64,000 bases of DNA from Eurosta solidaginis (Eukaryota > Arthropoda > Insecta > Diptera > Tephritidae), in NCBI RefSeq assembly GCF_040869045.1, contig NC_090322.1, positions 181,597,477 through 181,661,476 of the forward strand. Direction: 5' to 3'. This document shows, piece after piece, positions 19,808 to 28,847 of this stretch. Under the pieces are notes generated by a model that saw nothing but the letters and a program-made list of their open reading frames with translations, made no database searches and had not been told where the DNA came from. The position numbers and the translations under genes were made by a program. Position 1 is the stretch's first letter. Each line of letters opens with the position of its first letter.

Positions 19808-22800
19808 CCTTCCTATTAGTAATATCATTAGGGAAAGATCTAGAATGTATAAATTTTGTCGATGGGTAAGTTTCTCTTAAGACATGTTTAATTCCATAAA
19901 GCACCTCTGGTGTGCAGTAAATTGCGGTAACCAATTTTGGATTCAAATATTCTGTCAAAACCGAAGGAATATTTTCAGGTTGATCATATTCGATCAAAAA
20001 GCGTTTGTTATTAAATGGAAATATGGTTTCCAACGCTGTAATTCTAGCACCCTTATCAATAAGGATTTGCTGTTTGAAATGATTTAATGGTTTTTTTGTT
20101 GCAGCACTTTCATTGTTGAGTTACTTTCATCATTTTCCGACTCTGTTACATTATTTAAAATTTGCCGGGATAAAGCATCTGCAACCACATTTATTGCACC
20201 TGGTTTATAAATAATTTTTGGGGAAAACTCCTCAATAAATGCCCTCCATCTTTTCATTTTGATATTTGGATTTCTTTCAGAAATTGTAAATGGTAATGGT
20301 TGCCCACACAATGGCAAATAATTCCTTTTCATTTGTCGCATAGTTTTTTCAAGTCGTGGTTAATGTTTTTGAAATAAAAGTCACTGGTCTCCCCTCTTGA
20401 GATAACACAGCTCCTACGGCTACATGCATCTGTTGTTAGAACAAATTTTTTTTGTAAAAACTGGTTGTATCAATTCTATCTGCTGACACAACAATCCCTT
20501 TAGTTTTTCGCAAGCAGCTATTGCCTCTTGGTCTAGATTGACAATAGTTTTTTTTTGATTTATATTGGGAGATTTTACCATTTTCCCCTTGTATATATTT
20601 TGTAATTGGTTTTGCTATTTTAGCATAACCTTCTAAAAAATTTCCTATAATATCCCGTTAAACCTAAAAATCCTCTAACCTGACGTAGAGTTCTTGGTAT
20701 TGGATAATTTTTTATTGCTTCTATTTTCTTTGGATCGGTTTTAATGACCTTATGAGATACAATGTATCCCAGAAACTCAACTTCTTGCTCGATAAACCTA
20801 GACTTTTCTAGAGATATTTTCATATGGGCCTTTTTCAGTACTTCTATTACCAATTCTAAATGTTTCAAGTGATCCTCCAAATTACGTGAATATACTATAA
20901 TGTCATCAATGTAGACATGACAAAACTTCCCGATATATTCATGCAAAATATTATTCATAGTCGTTGGCGTTGCGAAGGCCAAAGGGCATCCGCACATACT
21001 CATACTTCCCGTTATTAACGGAGAACGCCGTTTTTTCAATATTCTCTTCTCTCATTAATATTTGATGAAATCCAGATTCGAGATCTATCGTTGAAAAATA
21101 TTTTGATTCCCCCAAATTTGAAAGTATGATCTCTGGATTAGGCATCGGATATCTATCCGGAATAGTTTTTTCGTTTATTTTTTTAAATAAATCACTAAGC
21201 GTAACTTAGGACTTCCATCCTTATTAATTCCCTTTTTTGGAACTACCCAACATGGAGAGTTATATGCAGACCAATTTTAAATATTCTCGCGGAATTTTGT
21301 TCTCGCGGATTTTTTTATTCCCGCGGAAAAATTCCTCCAATTCTGTTCTCCTAGGGAGAACAATAATTGGGGAATAGGAATTTCGAATTTTCGAAGTCAG
21401 CTGTTTTGTTAATTGAAATTTCGTTGCATTTCGTTTATTTTGTTTAAAAAATTGAAAAGTTTAATTATTGTTGCAAATTTGTTGGAAATTAAGAAATAAA
21501 ATATAAACATTGCACAGTATTTATTGCATTTCATGTGGTATTCACTGAAATGAGTAATGAATTGGTGCCACAGCAACATCAACAGCGGAACATAAGAAGA
21601 CGGCCGCATAACACAAATCTGCCGGAGTTGCCTGCTTTCATTCAGCAAAGCAATTTTCTGGCGGCCAAGTTGACTTGAACTCGTCCTCCATCATATGCCA
21701 AAATCTATTTAAGACTTATTAAAAAATCCTTGCGCAATTTCTGGATGGCTGCATCAAATATACAAAAAGCTCTTCCGTTGCTTATGATATACTTTTCGAC
21801 TTAAAATAATGAATATAGTGGTTGTTGTTGTTGTTGTATTAACAGTGGAAATATTGTGGTAGAATGTAAATACATATTTTAGCACAAATTTGTACAAATA
21901 AGTGTTCTTTCTTAAAATAACCAATTTCCTTTAACTATTTTGATGCATTCCCTTTAATTTAACAAGTGAAAAAACTCCTATGAAATGGCAGAGAAATCTC
22001 CCTCTCCCTCACATTCATAATACCTACTTTTCTCCCATAACCGGTTTCCGCTTTTTCGAACATTGTTCAGAATAGGAGGAAAGGGAGAAGTGAAAAAACT
22101 CACAAGGAATTTTTATTTAGAATACGAGGAATGGGAGAAGGGAGAAAACTCGCACGGAATTTTCGTTTAGAATTGGGCTGATTGACTCTTACTTTCCCTT
22201 ATAATCCCCTTCTGCAATAGACCGTGGGCTTCTTCATTAACAAAACCATTAACAGACATTGGATATGGATATTGTTTGGACCAAATGGGTCTTTCCTCAT
22301 CCATGCGAATTTCTGCTCTGACATCTGTGTTGAATGATAAATCCAAATCAACATCTTCATGATCTTTTTTTATAACATCAATTATCTTCTGACGAAGATT
22401 CTTTATATTGCCCTCTTTTGGGCTTATTTTATTATTTAGAATTTTGCTGGTACATTCTTCAGCTGGCGCTGTGGAACATTCTTGTTCCACATTTGTTCTA
22501 TTTTTTATATTATCTGTACTATTGCCGGTATTACCGTCGGCTGGCGCTGTGGAACATTTTTGTTCCACAAAGTTCACTTTATCAACCTCACTTTCTTTTT
22601 CACAACTGTGCTTCATAGCACTCCTTTCCCCAAATTCATAAATTTTTCCAATTCTATTAACAATTAACTTCTGGTTTTCCTGATCCACTAAAGCGTTGAC
22701 TTTCCGCAATAAATTAAACCTATAAGGAGATCTGACTCCAAGTTATCAATTTCGTAAAAAATCTCCTTAACACCAAAGAGATGAAATTCGTGTTAAAATC

Positions 22801-22996
22801 TTATTATTGTATAACCATTAATGGTTTTTATCCTCTTATAAATATCCAATTCTTTTGGATTCCTATAAATTCCCTTCCTAATGTAACAGGATGTTGCACC
22901 TGTATCTACTAAAATTTCAAAATCTTTTTTTATAGCTTGGTCATACAGATATATATATGGCAAGCTTACTTTTGGCCTAAAAAATGGCCTTCATTA
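19808..22996 (-). pseudogene. Errantivirus pol: protease, RT and RNase H, split by a TIR element
   Basis: Upstream to downstream on the minus strand: VDTGATSCYI, the retropepsin active site (about 22880-22910); a Glu/Lys/Asn-rich linker with two EQxCSTAPAxxx repeats (22450-22570); the start of RT (GIIRESKSQS, 22180-22210); after the inserted element, NSPCWVV, FSTIDLESGFHQI, VYIDDIIVYS (YIDD catalytic block near 20900), LGYIVS and LTGYYRKF; then the RT-RNase H end with YKPGAINVVADALSRQ (about 20170). Several stops and frameshifts break it, and a SINE lies between it and integrase. Confidence 0.8.
21272..22175. mobile_element. TIR DNA element (about 0.9 kb) inserted in errantivirus RT
   Basis: The two ends are inverted: CAATTTTAAATATTCTCGCG on the left and, on the reverse strand, CAATTCTAAACGAAAATTCC on the right. 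RT codons on either side read S-A then S-A-Y-N-S-P, i.e. a short imperfect duplication TC(A/T)GC. Subterminal GGGAGAA/TTCTCCC motifs recur. A 79 aa frame at 21409-21648 (-) is unrecognised. A superfamily call (Harbinger-like?) would be guesswork. Confidence 0.65.
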
Positions 22997-23000
22997 ATAT

Positions 23001-23626
23001 TGTAACGATTTTACTTGCAAATCCTCTTATTTGCCCTTCTGCTAAGTTCGAATCACTAAACTGTTGAATAAATAACTCCAATATTGAATAATGGAAAAAT
23101 GGCCTTTATTAAAGTACTTCACAATACACTTATACTTTGCAACTAGCTTGCTTAACAACCAAACTGATTGATAGCTCAAATGAAACTCTTTCAAAATAAT
23201 ACTGCTATGGCTCGCTAGATAGCGTCTTAATCGAAACTGCTTGATAGCTCAAATCAAAATGAATTCCAGCGCCTCTACATTTGCTGCCTTTTATACTCTC
23301 TGATTTCAACGTTCGCATCTCTAGGCGCTTCCATTTCCAGAATCTACTAGATGCCATCAGCTCTCAAACTTCTCAGCTGTAACTAAAATTGCACGATTTT
23401 ATAGCTTCTCTCATTGCATACTTTCAGGAGTATCTCAGATATATGCATGTTTTGTGCATTGATTCTCCGCTGCTCGTATACATACATGGTACATATGTGT
23501 AGACGTAATTATTGTTTTGTTTATGTAGATACCAGTGACTGTCTGCTTTATTGTTGTTGTGACTTCATTTGCTTAGCATCAGACTAGGGATGTGAGTATC
23601 ACTTAGTGTCACTCATGATCGTCACA
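23001..23626 (-). repeat. LTR-B 3' LTR
   Basis: Pairs with 25861-26415. It holds 71 bp absent from the other LTR (about 23166-23240), bounded by imperfect copies of CTGMTTGATAGCTCAAATSAAA; the shorter LTR is what deletion between those copies would leave. Confidence 0.9.
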
Positions 23627-23637
23627 CTGCCCTCCAC

Positions 23638-24250
23638 CTAAGTCTGATCGTCCCGATCAGACAAATCTCCCGATCTAAATGCCGCTAGCATCTCCAAATG
23701 TACCACTCTTCTACTCCGTGGTTTCCCAATGCTTTGTATGCGGTAGATGGTATCACTGACCTTCTTCACAACCTTGTACGGGCCTTCCCAATTACACTGC
23801 AATTTCGGGGACAAACCTTTTTTACGTTGTGGGTTGTATAACAGCACCAAATCTCCTTCCTGAAAACCTTCCGAATTAATTACTTTATCGTATCTGGCTT
23901 TCATTTTGTCACTCATAATCCTGGAACGTTCCCTCGCACTCTGTTGCTTGGCCAATGAAGAACTACTTCGCAGAGCTTGATCTTGACGGATTGACTTTGC
24001 ATCATCAGTATCGTCTTGACGTTTCACAACAGTAGTGCGCGCTGGCTTGAAACCACCCTTGCATTTTTTCTGGAAAATTCTTTCAGTCGTTTTAGTGCGT
24101 CCATTAGGGGTTGCCTTTTTCTCGCAGGTACTTTTAATTTCACTTTATTTGGCCCATTCGATCCATCAACCTTCTCTTTTGACTTTCGTGGCCTTTGTCG
24201 AGTCTTTTCCACCATTACTCGATTACTACTGAATCCTTTCTCCAACTCCT
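23638..24250 (-). pseudogene. LTR-B pol remnant (linker and integrase C-terminal domain)
   Basis: 23638-24027 encodes MSDKMKARYDK, EGDLVLLYNP and WEGPYKVVKKVSDTIYRIQ, the GPY/F module at the integrase C terminus of gypsy-type elements. 24024-24245 is a basic Lys/Arg-rich linker directly downstream of protease. The RT, RNase H and integrase catalytic regions that should lie between them are absent. Confidence 0.7.
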
Positions 24251-25135
24251 GATGTCATAGTCAACTAAGAAATCCACTCTCAATATGACTCCATCAACGA
24301 TCTCTGCCACAACGAATTTGTGTAGAACCATGACCTCCCCAATTAAGACTTCACATACCACTTCTCCCTGGACTTGGTTATACTCGCCAGTAATCGTACG
24401 CAATCTTGCTCCAGGTAATGGCTTTACTTTCCTGTTGACCAAATCAGATCGGATCAAGGAATGAGATGCGCCCGTATCTACAGTCAGTACACGCTCCTTG
24501 CCATCCACATTTCCTTTGACGGTAAGACTGATCGATTTTCTTCCAGTTTGCGAGATAGGTATCACACGACATTCAATAGCTGGGGCAAATTCTCGATCTT
24601 TACATTTGACTCGCTCTTGTTTATATCCTCCAGCTGTGCGTTTACGACCAGCCAGATTGGAACTACCATGACCGGTGCTGCAATGACGTGCAATGTGACT
24701 TGGGTTACCGCACTTGAAACACTTCATAACTCCGACATTGTTTTGTTGTAATCCCTTCAGTGCTCCCAAAATTGTGTCTATCCAATCTGGTCTTTCCACT
24801 TCCACGCGATGAGCTTTGTATGCGGGCTTACTCAAAAGTGACGCTGTTTCCTGAGTCAGTGCATGCGATACCGTTTCAGCAAATGTTGGCTTTGGGTTCG
24901 TGTATGTGGCTCGCTTCGTTTCGACGTCCCGTATGCCGTTAACAAAGCTCTGAATCTTTACCCTTTCAGTGTATTCCACGGGTGCGTCCGCATTTGCAAG
25001 ATGAGCAAATCTTTCAACATCCGAAGCAAATTCCTGTAATGTCTCATTTGCTTTTTGGTAACGGTTTTGCAACTCAATTTGGTATATCTGTTTTCTATGC
25101 TCGCTTCCATAACGTCTCTCGACAGCGGCCATCAA
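24215..25135 (-). pseudogene. LTR-B Gag C-terminal half and protease
   Basis: 306 codons: a capsid-like helical region (RYQKANETLQEFASDVERFA, HLANADAP), one zinc knuckle CFKCGNPSHIARHC that binds packaged RNA, and a retropepsin with LTVDTGASHSLI. Gag and protease share a frame. The N-terminal Gag part lies in a separate frame at 25132-25809, so a frameshift near 25135 breaks the polyprotein. Confidence 0.8.
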
Positions 25136-25809
25136 TGCTTCATAGTTGTTCCGCTCTCCCTCGGGAATTCAGCATTCCAGTTGTTCACTCCTGACGTCTT
25201 CTCAAATTGAAGCTTGAATACCTCGAAAGGAACAGAGCCGTCAAAAGATGGAGTTTTTACCTTCGAATTGCTCGCTGGAACAGCTGGGCGATTTAGTTGT
25301 AACTGTTGCATAAGACCTTTCAACGCTTCTATCTCGGCATCAATTTTGTCCTCGAGTTGTAAAATTTTTGCATCCTGCTTTTCCAGTTTCGCAAAGAGCT
25401 GCGATGATACCTGTTCCGAAATTTTTGTCGACATTCCAGATATACGTGCCTCTTGCGCTTCCAGTTGAGATGACATATATGTCTTCTGTTCTTCCAATTG
25501 AGATGACATTTGCGACGCCATTTCTGAAATGCGTGTCTCCTGTGACTCCAGCTGAGATGCCATTGTCGATGTTTGTACAGATATTGTGCTCGTCACTGTC
25601 TGCGGTGTTTCGTTTTTTTCTTCCATTTTTGTTGTTGTTTTGTCGCTATCATATTGAAAGACATACTCTTCAGCATTGTAGATTCCTTCAAATACCATAG
25701 CTACACTTAGTCGTTTTTGTAGCTGGGATTTATCGCCAGAAGTAGCCAATCCACGGACTTCCAACTCCTCCTTCAGTTGCTGGATCTTCAATTCACTGAA
25801 CTTTGCCAT
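25132..25809 (-). pseudogene. LTR-B Gag N-terminal half with SAP-like motif and coiled coil
   Basis: The N terminus (ELKIQQLKEELEVRGLATSG, then K-SQLQKRL) fits a SAP-type helix-extended loop-helix, a DNA/chromatin-binding fold that occurs in some insect Gag proteins. Next come heptad repeats built on ASQLESQETRISEMASQ-like units, likely a coiled coil, then a capsid start (FDGSVPFEVFKLQFE). The frame ends where the rest of Gag continues in another frame. SAP assignment is by eye. Confidence 0.65.
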
Positions 25810-25860
25810 GTCCTTGTTGTACTCTGGTATTTATTCAACAATTCCTCTTCTGGCACCAAT

Positions 25861-26415
25861 TGTAACGATTTTACTTGCAAATCCTCTTATTTGCCCTTCT
25901 GCTAAGTTCGAATCACTAAACTGTTGAATAAATAACTCCAATATTGAATAATGGAAAAATGGCATTTATTTAAGTACTTCACAATACACTTATACTTTGC
26001 AACTTGCTTGCTTAACAACCAAACTGCTTGATAGCTCAAATCAAACTGAATTCCAGCGCCTCTACATTTGCTGCCTTTTATACTCTCTGATTTCAACGTT
26101 CGCATCTTCTAGGCGCTTCCATTTCCATAATCTACTAGATGCCATCAGCTCTCAAACTTCTCAGCTGTAACTACAATTGCACGATTTTATAGCTTCTCTC
26201 ATTGCATACTTTCAGGAGTATCTCAGATATATGCATGTGTTTGTGCATTGATTCTCCGCTGCTCGTATACATACATGGTACATATGTGTAGACGCAATTA
26301 TTGTTTTGTTTATGTAGATACAAGTGACTGTCTGCTTTATTGTTGTTGTGACTTCATTTGCTTAGCATCAGACTAGGGATGTGAGTATCACTTCGTGTCA
26401 CTCATGATCGTCACA
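25861..26415 (-). repeat. LTR-B 5' LTR with adjacent PBS
   Basis: 555 bp copy; the primer-binding site TTGGTGCCAGAAGAGG is at 25844-25859 on the minus strand immediately after the LTR end CGTTACA. Confidence 0.85.
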
Positions 26416-27471
26416 ATATTATTTACTCGTTGTACTTTTTCCTGTGGTTGCGCACTGACTTGCGTACCTCCAACTCTTTTATTAAAATTGTTGTTTTGCG
26501 AATTGTTTCTAACTCCCTGTGGCATATATCTATTACTAGGCCTATTCTCAATTTGCAGGGATGGATCTACATCCATTGGCTCTGGACGGGTTTTTTTATC
26601 GTCGCCGAATATTGTATAATTTTTCTGCGGGTACCTCAAATTATTCTGAAACTCCTGACTTCTCCGATTACTATAAGGAAGTCTGTAGGGAGATGAATTA
26701 AAACTATTCTGCGGGTGGCTTTGCGAATATTGCAAAGCAAATTGTGACATCATTTGATTGGCATTTAACTCTTGAGCCTTGGCAAGGGCATTTGGCAAAT
26801 CCTTCGGTGCCAAGGTAAACAATATTTGATCTAATGGGTGATTAAGCCCAGCTATAAAGGTCCGCAGAGCAGTGGCTCTGTTTTTAGAGTTTAGCTCTTT
26901 AGTTATGGGTGAGCTTGTCCTATGAGTCATTATGGTCTTATTTATGAGAAGCGTTAACCTCATTATAGAAACCTATCAGGGATTTCGGTCCCTATCTCAG
27001 GACACTCATCTCCTGTTCGATTATATGACTTGGCCTTTTGTCAGCAAAGGCAAAGTCCGGACGACTTAAAATTGCGTCCGTTCCGTGATTGGTCAGTATA
27101 TCATTGGCCTCACGGGTAATTTTATTCCTTAAAATTGTTAACGCCGCGAAATATTTCCTACTTCCCCTTGTGTACAAGGACATGGAATTATTGGCTGCTT
27201 CGCGCCAACTTACATAATTATTTATCTTACCCCCAAACTCAGGCAAAGGTTTGATAACGTCTAAAGGTTCGTCACAATTTATATTTGAATCTATTTGTTC
27301 GGGTACAAACTCGGTCCCAGCATCATTGGTGTTGATGGCCTGTATCTGTCGCCTCATTTGCTCTACTTCCGTTCGTAATGATGCCGTACTGGCGGCAATC
27401 AATCTAGATATTACATCCATATTAATGGTACTATTATTACTATTTAACGACATTTTTGTCAAATCTATCAA
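26416..27471 (-). pseudogene. Errantivirus Gag remnant
   Basis: 26992-27471 (159 aa from the start Met) is the N-terminal Gag: coiled-coil-like TASLRTEVEQMRRQIQA, then a capsid-like domain (LPEFGGKINNYVSWREAAN, YFAALTILRNKI). 26388-26963 continues in another frame with NRATALRTFIAGLNHPLDQI and an Asn/Gln/Arg-rich C-terminal tail without a zinc knuckle, as in errantiviruses. A break near 26970-26990 separates them, and LTR-B cuts the 3' end. The first Met of the genuine Gag may be the internal one at SLNSNNSTINM. Confidence 0.75.
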
Positions 27472-27834
27472 AGAATCCAGATCTATATACCCTTTTCAAA
27501 TCTTCTTTCACAATCTTTCAGCACTTCTTATAAATTTTGTTTTTTAATTTTGCTTTATCTCTTCTTGTTTTGCTTTCACTTTTATAATCTTCTAATTTAT
27601 ATGTACATATGTACATATAATTATTTATACATACTATGTATTAACATATACTTTAACTATTTTATTCATTAGCTTACGCTTCTTCGGATTCTCGTCCTTC
27701 TATTAGATCCTTGTTCGCTTTGTGGATGAATGCTGCTGTTCATATGCTGGTGGTCCTTTCACTTTCTGGAGTTACGTACTTCGCGTTTTTAGGTTTCTTG
27801 TAAGCTGACAAATATTTTTGTTTGCTTTAATTTT

Positions 27835-28100
27835 AGAGTGTTTTTTTTTCTTTTCTATCCTTTTTTAAGATACTTGTTTTATTTTAATTTTTACAGTGTT
27901 TTTTTTTTTTTTTTGTTTTCTTTTCTCTCCTTTTTAGAGATACTTGTTTTATTTTAATTTTTGCAGTGTTTTTTTTTTTGTTTTCTTTTCTCTCCTTTTT
28001 AGAGATACTCGTTTTATTTTAATTTTTACAGTGTTTTTTTTTTTCTTTTCTCTCCTTTTTAGAGATACTTGTTTTATTTTAATTTTTACAGTGTTTTTTT
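27835..28100 (-). repeat. Tandem repeat in the errantivirus 5' leader (about 4 units of 62-69 bp)
   Basis: Four head-to-tail copies of CTTTTCTCTCCTTTTTAGAG followed by ATACTTGTTTTATTTTAATT, TTTACAGTG and a T-run of variable length. They lie between the PBS and gag, the position where gypsy carries its Su(Hw) insulator and other errantiviruses carry leader repeats. Confidence 0.8.
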
Positions 28101-28144
28101 TCACTCCGGAGGACACGCAACCTTTTTACAGGCTATCACTGCGT

Positions 28145-28163
28145 ATCTCCTGGCAGGATCGCC
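28145..28163 (-). promoter_or_regulatory. Errantivirus primer-binding site
   Basis: Immediately after the 5' LTR end (TTTAATT) the minus strand reads GGCGATCCTGCCAGGAG, a TGGCG-type PBS when the last LTR base is included. The primer tRNA was not assigned. Confidence 0.6.
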
Positions 28164-28485
28164 AATTAAAGTTTAAGTTGGGTAAATTGAGTTTTTAAAA
28201 AACCCTTGCACTTTATTTCAATGCCACTCAAAAACTGACTAAGCTTTACATTTTACTCTTATTTATAACTTACAAATAGTTTACAATAGGCATATTGAAT
28301 AGGATGTTTATCTTAATACGATACCTTAGTAATTTTACTCCTGGCATTGCATCAGCTGGCTAACGCAATGTCAGTATGTGGGAATGGAATGTTACAACGG
28401 ATTTCGTAAATAAATTAAATAGCAACGTTTAAAGAATTTTGTTTATATTTGCTACCTGATTTGAGTGGAGTCATGTTCATTAACT
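28164..28485 (-). repeat. Errantivirus 5' LTR (intact)
   Basis: 322 bp, AGTTAATGAACATGACTCC at its minus-strand start and ACTTAAACTTTAATT at its end; partner of the split LTR at 8997-13391. Followed on the plus strand by TSD TGCA. Confidence 0.9.
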
Positions 28486-28624
28486 TGCAGACCTGTTAAA
28501 TTTTAATTAGCATTAGTAATCAATTAATTAGATGCCTATTTTAATGGCCAATGATTATTTCAATTTATTTATTTGTAAGAGCTTTTTGGTCGTTCAATTT
28601 AAAGCAAAAACATTAGTTTTTCTC

Positions 28625-28659
28625 CGACGCGTTTCGACACGTTATTGTGTCTTCTTCAG
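28625..28659 (-). ncRNA. Hammerhead-like core in the Penelope 3' UTR (candidate)
   Basis: On the minus strand CTGAAGAAGACAC, a short loop, GTGTCGAAACGCGTCGG. It resembles a hammerhead core: CUGANGA, a 5 bp stem II (GACAC/GUGUC), then GAAA and the start of another stem. One extra A precedes stem II, and no matching stem I/III strands or NUH cleavage site were found nearby, so activity is doubtful. Hammerheads are known in Penelope-like elements. Confidence 0.3.
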
Positions 28660-28847
28660 GGAGACTATGTATTTATTTTGACAAGAAAACATAATTAGAA
28701 AATATTTTTCTAAATTATAGTACATACATACCATAACATAAATAATAGACTGCAAATTAACTACACATTTTTACAAAAATATATACATTTAACATAAACA
28801 AAATTTTTTACATTTAAAACCCATCTACACTCTATCCCAGCTGTTCG

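Larger units (their letters stand above)
23001..26415 (-). mobile_element. LTR-B: internally deleted gypsy-type LTR retrotransposon nested in the errantivirus
   Basis: LTRs at 23001-23626 (626 bp, 3') and 25861-26415 (555 bp, 5'), TGTGACG...CGTTACA on the minus strand, with TSD ATAT (22997-23000 and 26416-26419). PBS TTGGTGCCAGAAGAGG lies beside the 5' LTR and a purine tract AGGTGGAGGGCAG beside the 3' LTR. Gag and protease are present, then coding jumps to the integrase C terminus: RT, RNase H and the integrase core are missing, so it was mobilised in trans or deleted after insertion. Confidence 0.9.
8997..28485 (-). mobile_element. Errantivirus (gypsy-type insect endogenous retrovirus) provirus with six nested insertions
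   Basis: Two copies of a 322 bp LTR bound the unit. The right one (28164-28485) is intact; the left one (8997-13391) is split by LINE-A1. Read on the minus strand the LTR starts AGTTAA and ends TTAATT, as in errantiviruses, and both outer flanks carry TGCA (8993-8996 and 28486-28489). Order on the minus strand: 5' LTR, PBS, repeat-bearing leader, gag, protease, RT/RNase H, integrase, env, polypurine tract, 3' LTR. By eye the LTRs differ at about eight positions (roughly 2-3%). Removing LINE-A1, the env-region block, LINE-A2, a SINE, a TIR element and LTR-B leaves about 7.5 kb, normal for this group. Every ORF is broken, so this is a fossil. Confidence 0.9.

Noticed and set aside
23001..26415. 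LTR-B considered as part of the errantivirus (internal duplication)
   Set aside because: Its LTRs, PBS and TSD (ATAT) differ from the errantivirus LTR and TSD (TGCA), so it is an independent insertion.
27944..28198. 84 aa plus-strand ORF of Phe-rich sequence
   Set aside because: It is a translation of the T-rich tandem leader repeat of the errantivirus and has no independent support.
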